From NCBI RefSeq assembly GCF_014198245.1, contig NZ_JACIHE010000012.1:163348-227347 (forward strand): a stretch of 64,000 nucleotides of DNA. The letters run 5' to 3'. Positions 1 to 8,216 of the stretch are shown in pieces. A program made the position numbers and the translations under genes. This DNA comes from Bradyrhizobium sp. cir1. GTDB taxonomy: Bacteria; Pseudomonadota; Alphaproteobacteria; Rhizobiales; Xanthobacteraceae. Within the stretch, counting starts at the first letter, position 1, and each line of letters starts with the position of its first letter. The notes below the pieces were generated by a model. It did no database searches. It saw nothing but the letters and a program-made list of their open reading frames with translations, and was not told the DNA's origin.

Positions 1-2
1 GG

Positions 3-314
3 CCGAAGAAGGTCGTTGCGCCCGACGCGCCGCCGAAGGCGATCGCCTCGCTGATCATCGACGGCAAGCGCCGCGATGTGCCGGTTGCCGAGGATGAGGC
101 CATCCTCGATGCCGCGCTGCGGGCCGGGGTCGATCTGCCCTTCGCCTGCAAGGGCGGCATGTGCTCGACGTGCCGCGCCAAGCTGGTCGAGGGCGAGGCG
201 CCGATGGACATCAATTATTCGCTGGAACCGTGGGAGCTCAAGGCCGGCTTCGTCCTGACCTGCCAGGCCAAGCCATCGTCGGAGCGCGTCGTCGTCGACT
301 ATGACCATGTCTGA
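3..314 (+). CDS. paaE: Phenylacetyl-CoA epoxidase reductase subunit, C-terminal part (5' end outside window)
   Basis: The reading frame is open from the left edge and ends at TGA 312-314; only the last ~103 residues are present. They form a plant-type [2Fe-2S] ferredoxin domain with the cluster cysteines in FACKGGMCSTC and a last cysteine in FVLTCQAKP (C-x4-C-x2-C-x~29-C). PaaE passes electrons from NADPH via FAD and this cluster to the PaaABC(D) monooxygenase that epoxidises phenylacetyl-CoA. The family's FAD/NAD(P)H half would lie left of the window. The following paaI and paaK support the assignment over other ferredoxin reductases with C-terminal clusters. Confidence 0.88.
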   Translation, partial: PKKVVAPDAPPKAIASLIIDGKRRDVPVAEDEAILDAALRAGVDLPFACKGGMCSTCRAKLVEGEAPMDINYSLEPWELKAGFVLTCQAKPSSERVVVDYDHV

Positions 315-341
315 TCGGGCGTATCAGGCTCCGACAATGCA

Positions 342-354
342 AATGCGTCGCATT
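342..354. promoter_or_regulatory. Perfect 6-bp inverted repeat upstream of paaI
   Basis: AATGCG-T-CGCATT lies in the 101-bp gap between paaE and paaI. It could be an operator or a chance palindrome; no regulator gene is nearby in the window. Confidence 0.25.
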
Positions 355-415
355 ATTTGACAGCTTGCGCCAACCAGCAGAACATCATGTGCAAACAATT
401 GGCCGGGAGAAGCGC

Positions 416-865
416 GTGAACGTCAAAGCCGCCCTGTCGCCTGAGGATATCGCCCGCGCCTGCGCTGAGGCGATGTGGACCGAAGACGATGCCTCCAAGG
501 GTCTCGGCATGGAGATCGTTGAGATCGGCCCGGGCTTCGCGACGCTCGCCATGACGGTGCGGCCGGACATGGTCAACGGCCAGCGCATCGCCCATGGCGG
601 CTTCATCTTCACGCTCGCCGATTCCGCCTTTGCCTTCGCGTGCAACTCGCACAATGAGCGCGTGGTGGCGGCGCAGGGGCAGATCAGCTTCATCAAGCCC
701 GGCAGGCTCGGCGACCGACTCGTTGCGAAGGCGCGGGAGATCACCCGCGGCGGCCGCTCCGGCATCTACGACGTACGTGTCACGGCGGGCGAGGCCGTCA
801 TCGCGGAATTCCGCGGGCATTCGCGCGTCATTCCCGGCACGTGGCTGCCGGCGCAAGATCAATAA
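416..865 (+). CDS. paaI: Hydroxyphenylacetyl-CoA thioesterase PaaI (hotdog fold)
   Basis: A 149-residue hotdog thioesterase. PaaI hydrolyses ring-hydroxylated or dead-end phenylacetyl-CoA intermediates so that CoA is not trapped during phenylacetate catabolism. Visible family features are the HGGFIFTLADSAFAFACN segment (active-site helix with the conserved Asp) and the GQISFIKPGRLGD strand. I chose GTG 416 because GGGAGAAG lies about 6-10 bases upstream and the protein then has the usual family length; an upstream TTG at 365 would add 17 residues without a clear ribosome site. Cotranscription with paaE and paaK is likely (gaps 101 and 37 bp). Confidence 0.88.
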   Translation: MNVKAALSPEDIARACAEAMWTEDDASKGLGMEIVEIGPGFATLAMTVRPDMVNGQRIAHGGFIFTLADSAFAFACNSHNERVVAAQGQISFIKPGRLGDRLVAKAREITRGGRSGIYDVRVTAGEAVIAEFRGHSRVIPGTWLPAQDQ

Positions 866-902
866 AACCAAAAAGAAAAGAAACCAATGTGGGGAAACGA
901 GC

Positions 903-2234
903 ATGGCTCTGACGAGGCTCAAGGAAGGTGGCAACGCTTATAGCGCCGAGATGGACGCGCATGAGCGCGCCTCGCGCGAGGAGATCATGGCGCTGCAGAA
1001 GCAGCGGCTGGCCTGGTCGCTGAAGCACGCCTACGACAATGTTGCGCATTACCGCAAGGCGTTCGACAAGGCGGGCGTGCATCCATCGGACTTTCGCGAA
1101 CTCTCCGATCTCGCAAAATTTCCGTTCACGGTGAAGACGGACCTGCGCGACAACTATCCCTTCAACATGTTCGCCGTGCCGCGCGAAAAGCTGGTGCGGG
1201 TGCATGCCTCCTCCGGCACGACCGGCAAGCCGATCGTCGTCGGCTATACCCAACGCGACATCGACACATGGTCCGAGGTGATGGCGCGGTCGATCCGCGC
1301 CGCCGGCGGCCGTACCGGCATGATCATCCACAACGCCTACGGCTACGGCCTGTTCACCGGTGGTCTCGGCGTGCACTACGGCGCTGAAAAACTCGGCTGC
1401 ACGGTGGTGCCGATCTCCGGCGGCATGACCGAGCGGCAGGTGCAGCTCATCAACGATTTCCGGCCCGATATCATCACGGTGACGCCGAGCTACATGCTGG
1501 CAATCCTCGACGAGTTCAAGCGTCAGAAGCTCGATCCGCGCCAGTGCTCGCTCAAGGTCGGCATCTTCGGCGCCGAGCCCTGGACCAATGCGATGCGCGG
1601 CGAGATCGAGGACGCCTTCGACATGGATGCGACCGACATCTACGGTCTGTCCGAGGTGATCGGCCCGGGCGTCGCGCAGGAATGCATCGAGACCAAGGAC
1701 GGCCTGCACATCTGGGAGGATCATTTCTACCCCGAGGTGATCGACCCCGAGACCGGCGCGGTGGTGCCGGATGGCGAGAAGGGCGAACTGGTCTTCACCT
1801 CGCTCACCAAGGAAGCCTTTCCTGTGATCCGCTATCGCACCCGCGACCTGACGCGGCTGTTGCCGGGCACGGCGCGGCCGGGCATGCGGCGGATGGAGAA
1901 GGTGACGGGCCGCTCCGACGACATGATCATCCTGCGCGGCGTCAACCTGTTCCCGACCCAGATCGAGGAGGTGCTGCTCGCGACCGACTGGTGCGGCGGC
2001 CATTTCATCCTCGAACTCACCCGCGAGGGCCGCATGGACGAGCTGACCATCATCGCCGAGGCGCGGCCCGAAAGCTGGGACGGCCGCGGGCTCGTCGATC
2101 ATGCCGACCGGGTCTCGACACACATCAAGAACACGATTGGCGTCAGTTCGAGGGTTCAGGTGGTTGCGCCGGCCACGCTGGAGCGCTCGCTCGGCAAGGC
2201 CAAGCGGCTCTACGACAAGCGGCCCAAGGATTGA
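903..2234 (+). CDS. paaK: Phenylacetate-CoA ligase (AMP-forming)
   Basis: 443 residues, normal for PaaK. It activates phenylacetate with ATP and CoA, the first step of aerobic phenylacetate degradation. The P-loop-like adenylation motif SSGTTGKPIVVGYT is near residues 103-116, followed by TPSYMLAILDEF, the YGLSEVIGPGVAQEC segment that shapes the acyl pocket, and GRSDDMIILRGVNLFPTQIEE at the start of the mobile C-terminal domain (AMP-binding_C). ATG 903 follows a GGGGAAACGA ribosome site. The open frame continues further upstream, but that would run into paaI. A terminator follows the gene, making it the last gene of the paa unit. Confidence 0.95.
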   Translation: MALTRLKEGGNAYSAEMDAHERASREEIMALQKQRLAWSLKHAYDNVAHYRKAFDKAGVHPSDFRELSDLAKFPFTVKTDLRDNYPFNMFAVPREKLVRVHASSGTTGKPIVVGYTQRDIDTWSEVMARSIRAAGGRTGMIIHNAYGYGLFTGGLGVHYGAEKLGCTVVPISGGMTERQVQLINDFRPDIITVTPSYMLAILDEFKRQKLDPRQCSLKVGIFGAEPWTNAMRGEIEDAFDMDATDIYGLSEVIGPGVAQECIETKDGLHIWEDHFYPEVIDPETGAVVPDGEKGELVFTSLTKEAFPVIRYRTRDLTRLLPGTARPGMRRMEKVTGRSDDMIILRGVNLFPTQIEEVLLATDWCGGHFILELTREGRMDELTIIAEARPESWDGRGLVDHADRVSTHIKNTIGVSSRVQVVAPATLERSLGKAKRLYDKRPKD

Positions 2235-2273
2235 CCTGACGGATTGACTTGACCGGCCCCAGAGGCGACAAGG

Positions 2274-2297
2274 CCCGCGAGAAATCGCGGGTCTTTT
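2274..2297 (+). terminator. Rho-independent terminator after paaK
   Basis: Perfect 7-bp stem CCCGCGA / TCGCGGG with a GAAA tetraloop, followed by TCTTTT. It ends the paa transcript 40-60 bases after the paaK stop. Confidence 0.85.
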
Positions 2298-2337
2298 CAT
2301 GTCACCAGCCGATGCCAGAACTGTCGAAGCGCGCTGT

Positions 2338-3303
2338 GTGCGCCTCAACGCCAAAGCTGAAAACGCCGCGGCGCTTGCACCTGGCGTCGAGCGCCAGACG
2401 CTTGCGCGCGGGCCGAACGATCTCCTGATCGAGGTGAAGGCCGCCGCCGTCAACCCGTCCGACGTCAAGGCTGCGACCGGGCTGATGCCCTATGCCGTGT
2501 ACCCCCGGACCCCCGGCCGCGACTACGCCGGCGTGGTGATCGACGGGCCGGTCGGCACGGTCGGCCGCGAGGTGTTCGGCTCGTCCGGTGATCTCGGCAT
2601 CCGCCGCGACGGCACCCACGCAACCCATCTCGTCGTCGAGGCCGATGCGGTCGTGGAGAAGCCCAAGACGGTGTCCTGGGAAGAGGCCGCCGGCATCGGC
2701 GTGCCCTTCGTCACTGCCATGGAAGGCTTTCGCCGCGCCGGTGTGCCGAAGAGCGGCGAGACCGTTCTGGTGTTCGGTGTCAACGGCAAGGTCGGCCAGG
2801 CCGCAGTGCAGATCGCGACCTGGCAGGGGGCGCGGGTCATCGGCGTGGTACGCAAGGCGGAAGCTTATGAGGGCCATGCCAACGCGCCGATCGAGGTGAT
2901 CGACGCCTCCGCCACCGACGTTGCCACGCGCGTGCGCGAACTGACCGGCGGCAAGGGCGCCGACATCGTCTTCAACACGGTCGGCGATCCCTATTTCCAG
3001 GCAGCGCACAAGTCGCTCGCCTTGCGTGGCCGTCAGATCCTGATCGCCGCGATCGACCGCATCGTGCAGTTCAACATCCTCGAATTCTACCGGGGACAGC
3101 ACACCTATGTCGGCATCGATACGCTCGGCCTGTCCTCCGCCGCGACAGGTGCGGTGCTGCGCGACCTCGGCCCGGGCTTTGCGAGCGGGCACCTGAAGCC
3201 GTTCCCGATCAAGGCGAATGCGATCTATCCGCTGGAGCGCGCGAAGGAGGCATACGTCGCCGTCGCCGGCTCGTCGCGCGACCGCGTGATCCTGAAGCCG
3301 TAA
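2338..3303 (+). CDS. Quinone-oxidoreductase-like MDR superfamily protein
   Basis: A 321-residue medium-chain dehydrogenase/reductase of the zinc-free quinone oxidoreductase type. The N-terminal GroES-like domain shows EVKAAAVNPSDVKAATG and PGRDYAGVV; the Rossmann domain has VLVFGVNGKVGQAAVQIA (usual AxGGVG replaced by VNGKVG) and the typical TGGKGADIVFNTVGD. No structural or catalytic zinc cysteines are visible, so NAD(P)H-dependent reduction of quinones or enones is likely. An ATG at 2299 is in frame but starts two bases after the preceding terminator's T-run and lacks a ribosome site; GTG 2338 gives the family-like N terminus, so I prefer it with moderate certainty. Substrate not known. Confidence 0.8.
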   Translation: MRLNAKAENAAALAPGVERQTLARGPNDLLIEVKAAAVNPSDVKAATGLMPYAVYPRTPGRDYAGVVIDGPVGTVGREVFGSSGDLGIRRDGTHATHLVVEADAVVEKPKTVSWEEAAGIGVPFVTAMEGFRRAGVPKSGETVLVFGVNGKVGQAAVQIATWQGARVIGVVRKAEAYEGHANAPIEVIDASATDVATRVRELTGGKGADIVFNTVGDPYFQAAHKSLALRGRQILIAAIDRIVQFNILEFYRGQHTYVGIDTLGLSSAATGAVLRDLGPGFASGHLKPFPIKANAIYPLERAKEAYVAVAGSSRDRVILKP

Positions 3304-3308
3304 CACAC

Positions 3309-3389
3309 CGTCATTGCGAGCGCAGCGAAGAAATCCAGAAATGCATCCGCGGAGAAAGGCTGGATTGCTTCGCTGCGCTCGCAATGACG
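3309..3389. repeat. Palindromic repeat family A, copy 1
   Basis: 81-bp imperfect palindrome running from CGTCATTGCGAGCGCAGCGA to TCGCTGCGCTCGCAATGACG. The same element recurs at 21889, 48126 and 58635, with a diverged copy at 58533. Here it lies between two same-strand genes. Confidence 0.9.
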
Positions 3390-3418
3390 GAGGATGGCGA
3401 GAGTTCTGAGAACAACCG

Positions 3419-4474
3419 ATGGAATCCACCCAGTTCGTCATTCTCGCCGGCCTCGCCATCGGCCTCGTCTACGGGGCTGTCGGCCTGCTCAGCGGCTTCT
3501 GCCTGATGAGCAGCATGCGCGGCTTTCTGGCGGAGGGCGACGGGCGGCTGGTGCGAACCTACGCGCTGGCGATCGCTGTTGCGATCGCCGCGAGCCAGTT
3601 CCTCGCCGGCAGCGGCACCGTCGATCTCGGCAAGTCGATCTACCTGCAAGCAACCTTTTCGGTGCCGGTGCTGTTCCTCGGCGGCCTGCTGTTCGGCTAC
3701 GGCATGGTGCTATCGAACGGCTGCGGCTCGCGTGCGCTGGTGCTGCTCGGGCGCGGCAATCTCCGCTCGTTCGTCGTCGTGATCGTGCTGGCCATCGCTG
3801 CGCAGATGACGCTCAAGGGCCTGATCGCGCCGGCGCGCATTGCGCTGGTCCAGGCCTCGCAAACCACGGTCAGCGCAAGTTCGCTGCCGTCCGTGCTGGC
3901 GACGCTCGGACTCACAGAAGGGCTTTCGCGCTCGCTTGCCGCTGCGACGATCGTCGTCGCGTTGATCCTGTTTGCCTTTGCCCATCCGGCGTTCCGCCGC
4001 TCGCCCGGCCAGATCGCAGCGGGCATCGTCGTGGGCCTCCTCGTCGCCGGCAGCTGGTACGTCACCGGCTATCTCGGTGCCGACGACTTCAATCCCGTCC
4101 CGGTGACCTCGCTCACCTTCATCGCGCCGATCGCGGACGCCCTGCAATATGCCATGCTCTCGACCGGGCTGACGCTCAACTTCGGCATCGCGACGGTTGC
4201 CGGCGTCTTCGCCGGCAGTCTGGTGACGGCACTCGCAACTCGCCGCTTCAAGCTCGAAGGCTATTCATCGCCACGCCATATGCTGCGCTCGGGCACGGGT
4301 GCTGCGCTGATGGGGATCGGCGGCGTGATGGCGTTCGGCTGCTCGATTGGGCAGGGGCTCACCGGTGTCTCGACCCTCGCGCTGGGCTCGCTCATTGCGG
4401 TTGCCGGGATCCTGCTCGGCACCGCGGCGGGCCTGCGCGGAAGCTTGCGCGTTCAGCCGCTCGCGGTGGCCTGA
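3419..4474 (+). CDS. YeeE/YedE-family sulfur (thiosulfate) transporter
   Basis: 351 residues, almost wholly hydrophobic, about nine or ten membrane helices. The paired YeeE/YedE signatures with conserved cysteines are present: LSNGCGSRALVLLGRGNLRS near residues 99-118 and VMAFGCSIGQGLTGVSTLAL near 302-321. Family members move thiosulfate or other sulfur compounds across the inner membrane through a cysteine relay. This is the full-length fused form rather than a YeeE/YedE half pair. The last 22 bases overlap the 3' end of the convergent EamA gene. No sulfur-metabolism gene is adjacent, so the substrate is inferred from family only. Confidence 0.85.
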   Translation: MESTQFVILAGLAIGLVYGAVGLLSGFCLMSSMRGFLAEGDGRLVRTYALAIAVAIAASQFLAGSGTVDLGKSIYLQATFSVPVLFLGGLLFGYGMVLSNGCGSRALVLLGRGNLRSFVVVIVLAIAAQMTLKGLIAPARIALVQASQTTVSASSLPSVLATLGLTEGLSRSLAAATIVVALILFAFAHPAFRRSPGQIAAGIVVGLLVAGSWYVTGYLGADDFNPVPVTSLTFIAPIADALQYAMLSTGLTLNFGIATVAGVFAGSLVTALATRRFKLEGYSSPRHMLRSGTGAALMGIGGVMAFGCSIGQGLTGVSTLALGSLIAVAGILLGTAAGLRGSLRVQPLAVA

Positions 4475-5367
4475 CTGCGCAGCAGCCGGTCACCCAGCGT
4501 CGCAAGACCGATGCCGGTGACGATCAGTCCGGCCGCGACAGCAAGGCTCATGTCGATCGGCTCGCCCAGCAGGATCGCCGCGCTGGCAATGCCGACCAGC
4601 GGTGTCCCAGTGGTGCCGAGCGAGGTCGTCAGCGCCGAGATGCTCTTGTTGACCATCGACATCGCCCAATAAGCCAGCGCCGTCCCGATCAGGCCGGAGT
4701 ATAGAAACAGCAAGACGAGCCTCCACGACCATTCCACGTGGGGCAGGCCATCCGTGACCGCCGCCGACCCCGTCAGCACGATCGTCGCGACCAGCACCTG
4801 CCAGATCAGGAGCTGGAGCGGCGACGCGATCCAACGGTGCGCGCGGATGTAGATGATGTTGGCGGCCCACGAGATCGCGGCCAGGATCACCATGCCGGCA
4901 CCGAGCACGACGTTCGCATTGGTCCAGTCAATGGACGCGGGGTTCAGGATCGCGGCAAGGCCGATCAATCCGAGCAGGGCGCCGGCGAGCTTTGGCGCGG
5001 TCAGCGTATCCTTTCCCAGCAGGGGCGCGGCGATGGCGACCCAGAGCGGCGTGGTGTAGCCGAGCACGATGGCCTTGCTCGCGGGCAGGAAGCGGACGCC
5101 GGCCGCAACCAGGACCGAGAATACCGTCATGTGCAGCAGCGCCACGCTCAGGACCACCGGAACGTCGCGCCGCTCCGGGATCACCAGATTCTTGCTCAGC
5201 CCAAGGATCACGAACAATCCGGCCAGCGCGATCCAGCTCCGGATCGCTGAAGTCCATAATGGCGAAAGGAACTGGACGAGCTGTTTCGTCACCGACCAGT
5301 TCACGCCCCAGGCCAGCACGACGATGAGGAACAGGCCGATGGCGGCGCGAGGGGACAGGGAGTTCAT
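4453..5367 (-). CDS. EamA/DMT-family metabolite exporter
   Basis: 304 residues with ten predicted membrane helices in two EamA repeats (roughly residues 10-140 and 155-295). Typical DMT features are WGVNWSVTKQL near the N terminus and GTALAYWAMSMVNKS in the second half. Family members export amino acids and other small metabolites. ATG 5367 is used; the open frame runs upstream but would cross the divergent promoter. It is divergent from a MocR-type regulator over 103 bp, an arrangement common for an exporter controlled by an amino-acid or PLP-sensing regulator. Confidence 0.85.
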   Translation of the reverse strand: MNSLSPRAAIGLFLIVVLAWGVNWSVTKQLVQFLSPLWTSAIRSWIALAGLFVILGLSKNLVIPERRDVPVVLSVALLHMTVFSVLVAAGVRFLPASKAIVLGYTTPLWVAIAAPLLGKDTLTAPKLAGALLGLIGLAAILNPASIDWTNANVVLGAGMVILAAISWAANIIYIRAHRWIASPLQLLIWQVLVATIVLTGSAAVTDGLPHVEWSWRLVLLFLYSGLIGTALAYWAMSMVNKSISALTTSLGTTGTPLVGIASAAILLGEPIDMSLAVAAGLIVTGIGLATLGDRLLRSQATASG

Positions 5368-5414
5368 CGCAAGATCATCCTTGAAGCAGTCCAGTCCGGC
5401 GGATAGCATCTCGT

Positions 5415-5459
5415 CTGGTACCCGAAAAAGTGCCAGATTGGAGAAGAATAAGGTGCCAG
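5415..5459. promoter_or_regulatory. Candidate MocR operator between the EamA and MocR genes
   Basis: Two direct GTGCCAG copies (5430-5436 and 5453-5459, 23 bp apart) and an inverted near-copy CTGGTAC (5415-5421). Repeated half-sites spaced two helical turns apart are usual for MocR/GabR-type dimers, which makes this the best operator candidate in the gap. Confidence 0.45.
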
Positions 5460-5470
5460 TTTCCGAGGGC

Positions 5471-6901
5471 ATGATAGCCGGCCTGATCGACCTCAATCGC
5501 GCCGACGACGAGGGGCTGGCGGCGCAATTGACGGGTCAGCTCCGCAGCCTGATTGCGAGCGGTCGCCTCGGCAAGGGCCATGCGCTGCCGTCGAGCCGCC
5601 GGCTTGCAGGCGATCTCGGCGTCTCCCGCAACACCGTCACTTACGCGTTCGAGCAACTCGCCGCGGAGGGATATCTCGAGGCGTCGCACGGCCGCCGCCC
5701 GGTGGTGACGATCGACGGCGGCGAACGCATCGAAGGGGTGCGCACAGTCGCGTCGAGCCCACGATCCGTCAGGCCGCGGCTCTCGCCCTGGGCCTCAAAG
5801 CTCAAGCAGACGGACTGGCCGATGTCTTATCTGGCGCCGCTAAGGCCCTTGCGTCCGGGGCATGGCGACGCCAGAGAGTTTCCGAAGGAAATCTGGGGAC
5901 GCTGCCTGCGCCGCAGCGCCGTAGGGGCAGCCAGGCGCGAGCTCGGACCGGTCAACCGGCCGCGCTTGCGCGAGGCGCTGGCGCATTACCTCGCGACCAG
6001 CAGAGGCGTTCGCGCCACGGCGGACCAGATCCTGATTTTGCCGAGCGCGCAGGCCGCGCTCACCTTGATTGCGGCTGCCGTCATCACGCCCGGCGATGAG
6101 GTCTGGGTCGAGGATCCCGGCTATCCCGGTGCCGCGGCCGCCTTCCGCGCCTCCGGTGCGCGCGTGACCGGCATCAAGCTGGACGAGCAGGGCATGCAGC
6201 GGATTGCGGATCTGGCGACGCCAACGCTGATCTTCATGACGCCATCGCACCAGCATCCGACCGGACGGCTGATGTCGCTGGCACGCCGCACCGAGTTTCT
6301 CAGGGCAAGCAGGCCCGGCAAGACCTGGATCGTGGAGGACGACTACGACGGCGAATTCCACTACGACAGCCGGCCGGTACCGGCGTTGCAGGGCCTCGAT
6401 GCACACGGCCGCGTGCTCTATGTCGGCACCTTCTCCAAGGCGATGATCTCGGATATCCGGCTCGGCTATCTCGTCGTGCCGCCGGCACTGGTCAGCACGC
6501 TGGAGATCGCACAGCGGCACATCGGGCTGATCGCCGCCAGTCATATCCAGGAAGCGCTGGCCGAGTTCATTGCGGATGGGCATTTCCTCGCGCATCTGCG
6601 GCGGATGCGCCGGCTCTATCACGCGCGTCGCGATCATCTCGTCGAGGGCCTGGAGCGACATCTCGGCGAAGTGCTCACGGTCGAGGTGCCCTCGGGCGGC
6701 ATCCAGCTCGTGGCGCGCCTCAAGCGCGGGCGCGCCGATCAGGCGGCGGTGAAGCGGCTTATGGAGGCGGGCGTTGTCACGCGAGCCATATCCAGCCTGG
6801 CGCTCGGCAAGCCGCGCGATCACGGCCTGCTGCTCGGCTTTGCGGCGTGGCGCGAGAGCGAGATCAGCGCGGCCGTGCGGACGATGGCGTCGTGCTTCTA
6901 G
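5471..6901 (+). CDS. MocR/PdxR-type GntR regulator with aminotransferase-like domain
   Basis: 476 residues, the normal size for MocR proteins. Residues ~15-85 are a GntR winged helix (LPSSRRLAGDLGVSRNTVTYAFEQL); residues ~130-470 are a fold-type I aminotransferase domain. PLP-site motifs are present: VWVEDPGYPGAAAAF, TPSHQHPTGRLMS, IVEDDYDGEFHYD, and TFSKAMISDIRLGYLVVP whose Lys should bind PLP. Such proteins act as transcription factors that sense PLP or an amino acid, not as true transaminases. ATG 5471 puts the helix-turn-helix at the expected place; the open frame extends 134 codons upstream across the divergent gene. The divergent EamA exporter is the probable target. Confidence 0.9.
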   Translation: MIAGLIDLNRADDEGLAAQLTGQLRSLIASGRLGKGHALPSSRRLAGDLGVSRNTVTYAFEQLAAEGYLEASHGRRPVVTIDGGERIEGVRTVASSPRSVRPRLSPWASKLKQTDWPMSYLAPLRPLRPGHGDAREFPKEIWGRCLRRSAVGAARRELGPVNRPRLREALAHYLATSRGVRATADQILILPSAQAALTLIAAAVITPGDEVWVEDPGYPGAAAAFRASGARVTGIKLDEQGMQRIADLATPTLIFMTPSHQHPTGRLMSLARRTEFLRASRPGKTWIVEDDYDGEFHYDSRPVPALQGLDAHGRVLYVGTFSKAMISDIRLGYLVVPPALVSTLEIAQRHIGLIAASHIQEALAEFIADGHFLAHLRRMRRLYHARRDHLVEGLERHLGEVLTVEVPSGGIQLVARLKRGRADQAAVKRLMEAGVVTRAISSLALGKPRDHGLLLGFAAWRESEISAAVRTMASCF

Positions 6902-6948
6902 AGCATGATCCGGAAAAGTGTGAGCGATTTTCCGAATAGATCATGCTC
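6901..6948. repeat. Palindromic element family G (nested hairpin) after the MocR gene
   Basis: Nested inverted repeat: outer arms GAGCATGATC / GATCATGCTC and inner arms CGGAAAA / TTTTCCG. The first base is the last base of the MocR stop codon. I recognise this sequence type as a common dispersed intergenic element in rhizobia. It may double as a transcription end for the convergent genes. Confidence 0.75.
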
Positions 6949-6967
6949 AAAACAATAACGCGCCGCT

Positions 6968-8191
6968 TCACTCCACGGCCTTCGTCACGATGCGGATCTC
7001 CGATGTCAGCGTCCGGTGTACCGGGCACTTGTCGGCGATTTCCATAAGCTTCTTGCGCTGTTCGGCATCGAGCGCACCGTCTATCGCGATGTCGCGCTCG
7101 ATCTGGTCGAGCATGCCCTCGCGTGTCTCGCACTCCGCGCAATCCTTGGCGTAGATTTTTGAATGCTTCAGCGTGACGGTCACGCGCTCGAGCGGCAGCG
7201 ACTTGCGGTCGGCATAGAGGCGCATGGTCATGGACGTGCAGGCCCCGAGGCCCGCGAGCAGGAAGTCATAGGGGCCGGGACCGGCATCCTCGCCGCCGGC
7301 CGCGACGGGCTCGTCTGCCACCAGATGATGCGGGCCGACGGTGATGGTCTGGTTGAACTTGCTCTTGCGGGTCTCCTGCACGACCACTTTGCGCGGTTCC
7401 TCGGGGAGATCCATCACCTTCGCGGGTTTTGCGGTGTCGATGTAGCGGCTCGCCCAGGCAACAATCACGTCGGCCGCATAGAGCGCATCGGCCGGCCTGG
7501 TCAGGAGATGATCGGCGTGGTCGAGCGAGACGAAGCTCTTGGGATGCTTGGCCGCAACGAAAATCCTTGTCGCGTTGTCGATGCCGACGGTGTCGTCAAC
7601 GGGCGAATGCATCACCAGCAGCGCCTTGTGCAGGCCGGTGACATCCTTCATCAGCTCGTGCTCGGCAATATCGTCGAGGAATTCACGCTTGATCCGGAAC
7701 GGGCGCCCCGCGAGCGAGACTTCGACCTCGCCCTGCGTACGGATGTTGTCGATGTGCTCCTTGAACAGGCCGGTGACGTGGGCGGGATCGGAGGGCGCCG
7801 CGATGGTGACCACCGACCTTGCCTCGGGAATCTTTCCGGCTGCGGCCAGGATCGCCGCGCCGCCGAGGCTGTGGCCGATCAGGACCGACGGTGCCTTGCG
7901 GACGCTGCGCAGATGATCGGCGGCGCGCACGAGATCGGCGACGTTGGAGGAGAAGGTCGAATTGGCGAAATCACCCTCGCTGGAGCCGAGCCCGGTGAAG
8001 TCGAAGCGCAGCACCGCGATGCCCCTGGCCGCGAGGGCGACCGAGATGCGCTTGGCCGCCAGCGTATCCTTTCCGCAGGTGAAGCAGTGCGCGAACAGCG
8101 CGTAGGCGGCGGGCTCGCCGTCGGGCAGCTCCAGCGCGGCCGCAAGCTGATGGCCGCCTTCTCCGGTGAACTGAAAGCGTTCCGTGGGCAT
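6968..8191 (-). CDS. Alpha/beta-hydrolase-OsmC fusion protein
   Basis: 407 residues with two domains. Residues ~1-255 are an alpha/beta hydrolase with nucleophile elbow GHSLGG, a likely acid in SPVDDTVG and a His in SLDHADHLL. Residues ~270-405 are an OsmC/Ohr domain with its two redox cysteines in GLGACTSMTMRLYA and DKCPVHRTLTSE. OsmC/Ohr proteins reduce organic hydroperoxides via a thiol pair. The fusion is a known architecture of unknown physiological substrate; a thioester- or lipid-peroxide-handling role would suit both halves. It is 25 bp upstream of nothing on its own strand except the sulfite-oxidase-like gene, with which it may be cotranscribed. Confidence 0.9.
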   Translation of the reverse strand: MPTERFQFTGEGGHQLAAALELPDGEPAAYALFAHCFTCGKDTLAAKRISVALAARGIAVLRFDFTGLGSSEGDFANSTFSSNVADLVRAADHLRSVRKAPSVLIGHSLGGAAILAAAGKIPEARSVVTIAAPSDPAHVTGLFKEHIDNIRTQGEVEVSLAGRPFRIKREFLDDIAEHELMKDVTGLHKALLVMHSPVDDTVGIDNATRIFVAAKHPKSFVSLDHADHLLTRPADALYAADVIVAWASRYIDTAKPAKVMDLPEEPRKVVVQETRKSKFNQTITVGPHHLVADEPVAAGGEDAGPGPYDFLLAGLGACTSMTMRLYADRKSLPLERVTVTLKHSKIYAKDCAECETREGMLDQIERDIAIDGALDAEQRKKLMEIADKCPVHRTLTSEIRIVTKAVE

Positions 8192-8216
8192 GGGATTCCC
8201 CCGTTCTGTTTGAATT

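Noticed and set aside
365..415. TTG start at 365 for paaI
   Set aside because: No ribosome site, and adds 17 residues not seen in the family; GTG 416 is better placed.
594..902. Extended N terminus for paaK
   Set aside because: It would overlap paaI and lacks family similarity; ATG 903 has a good ribosome site.
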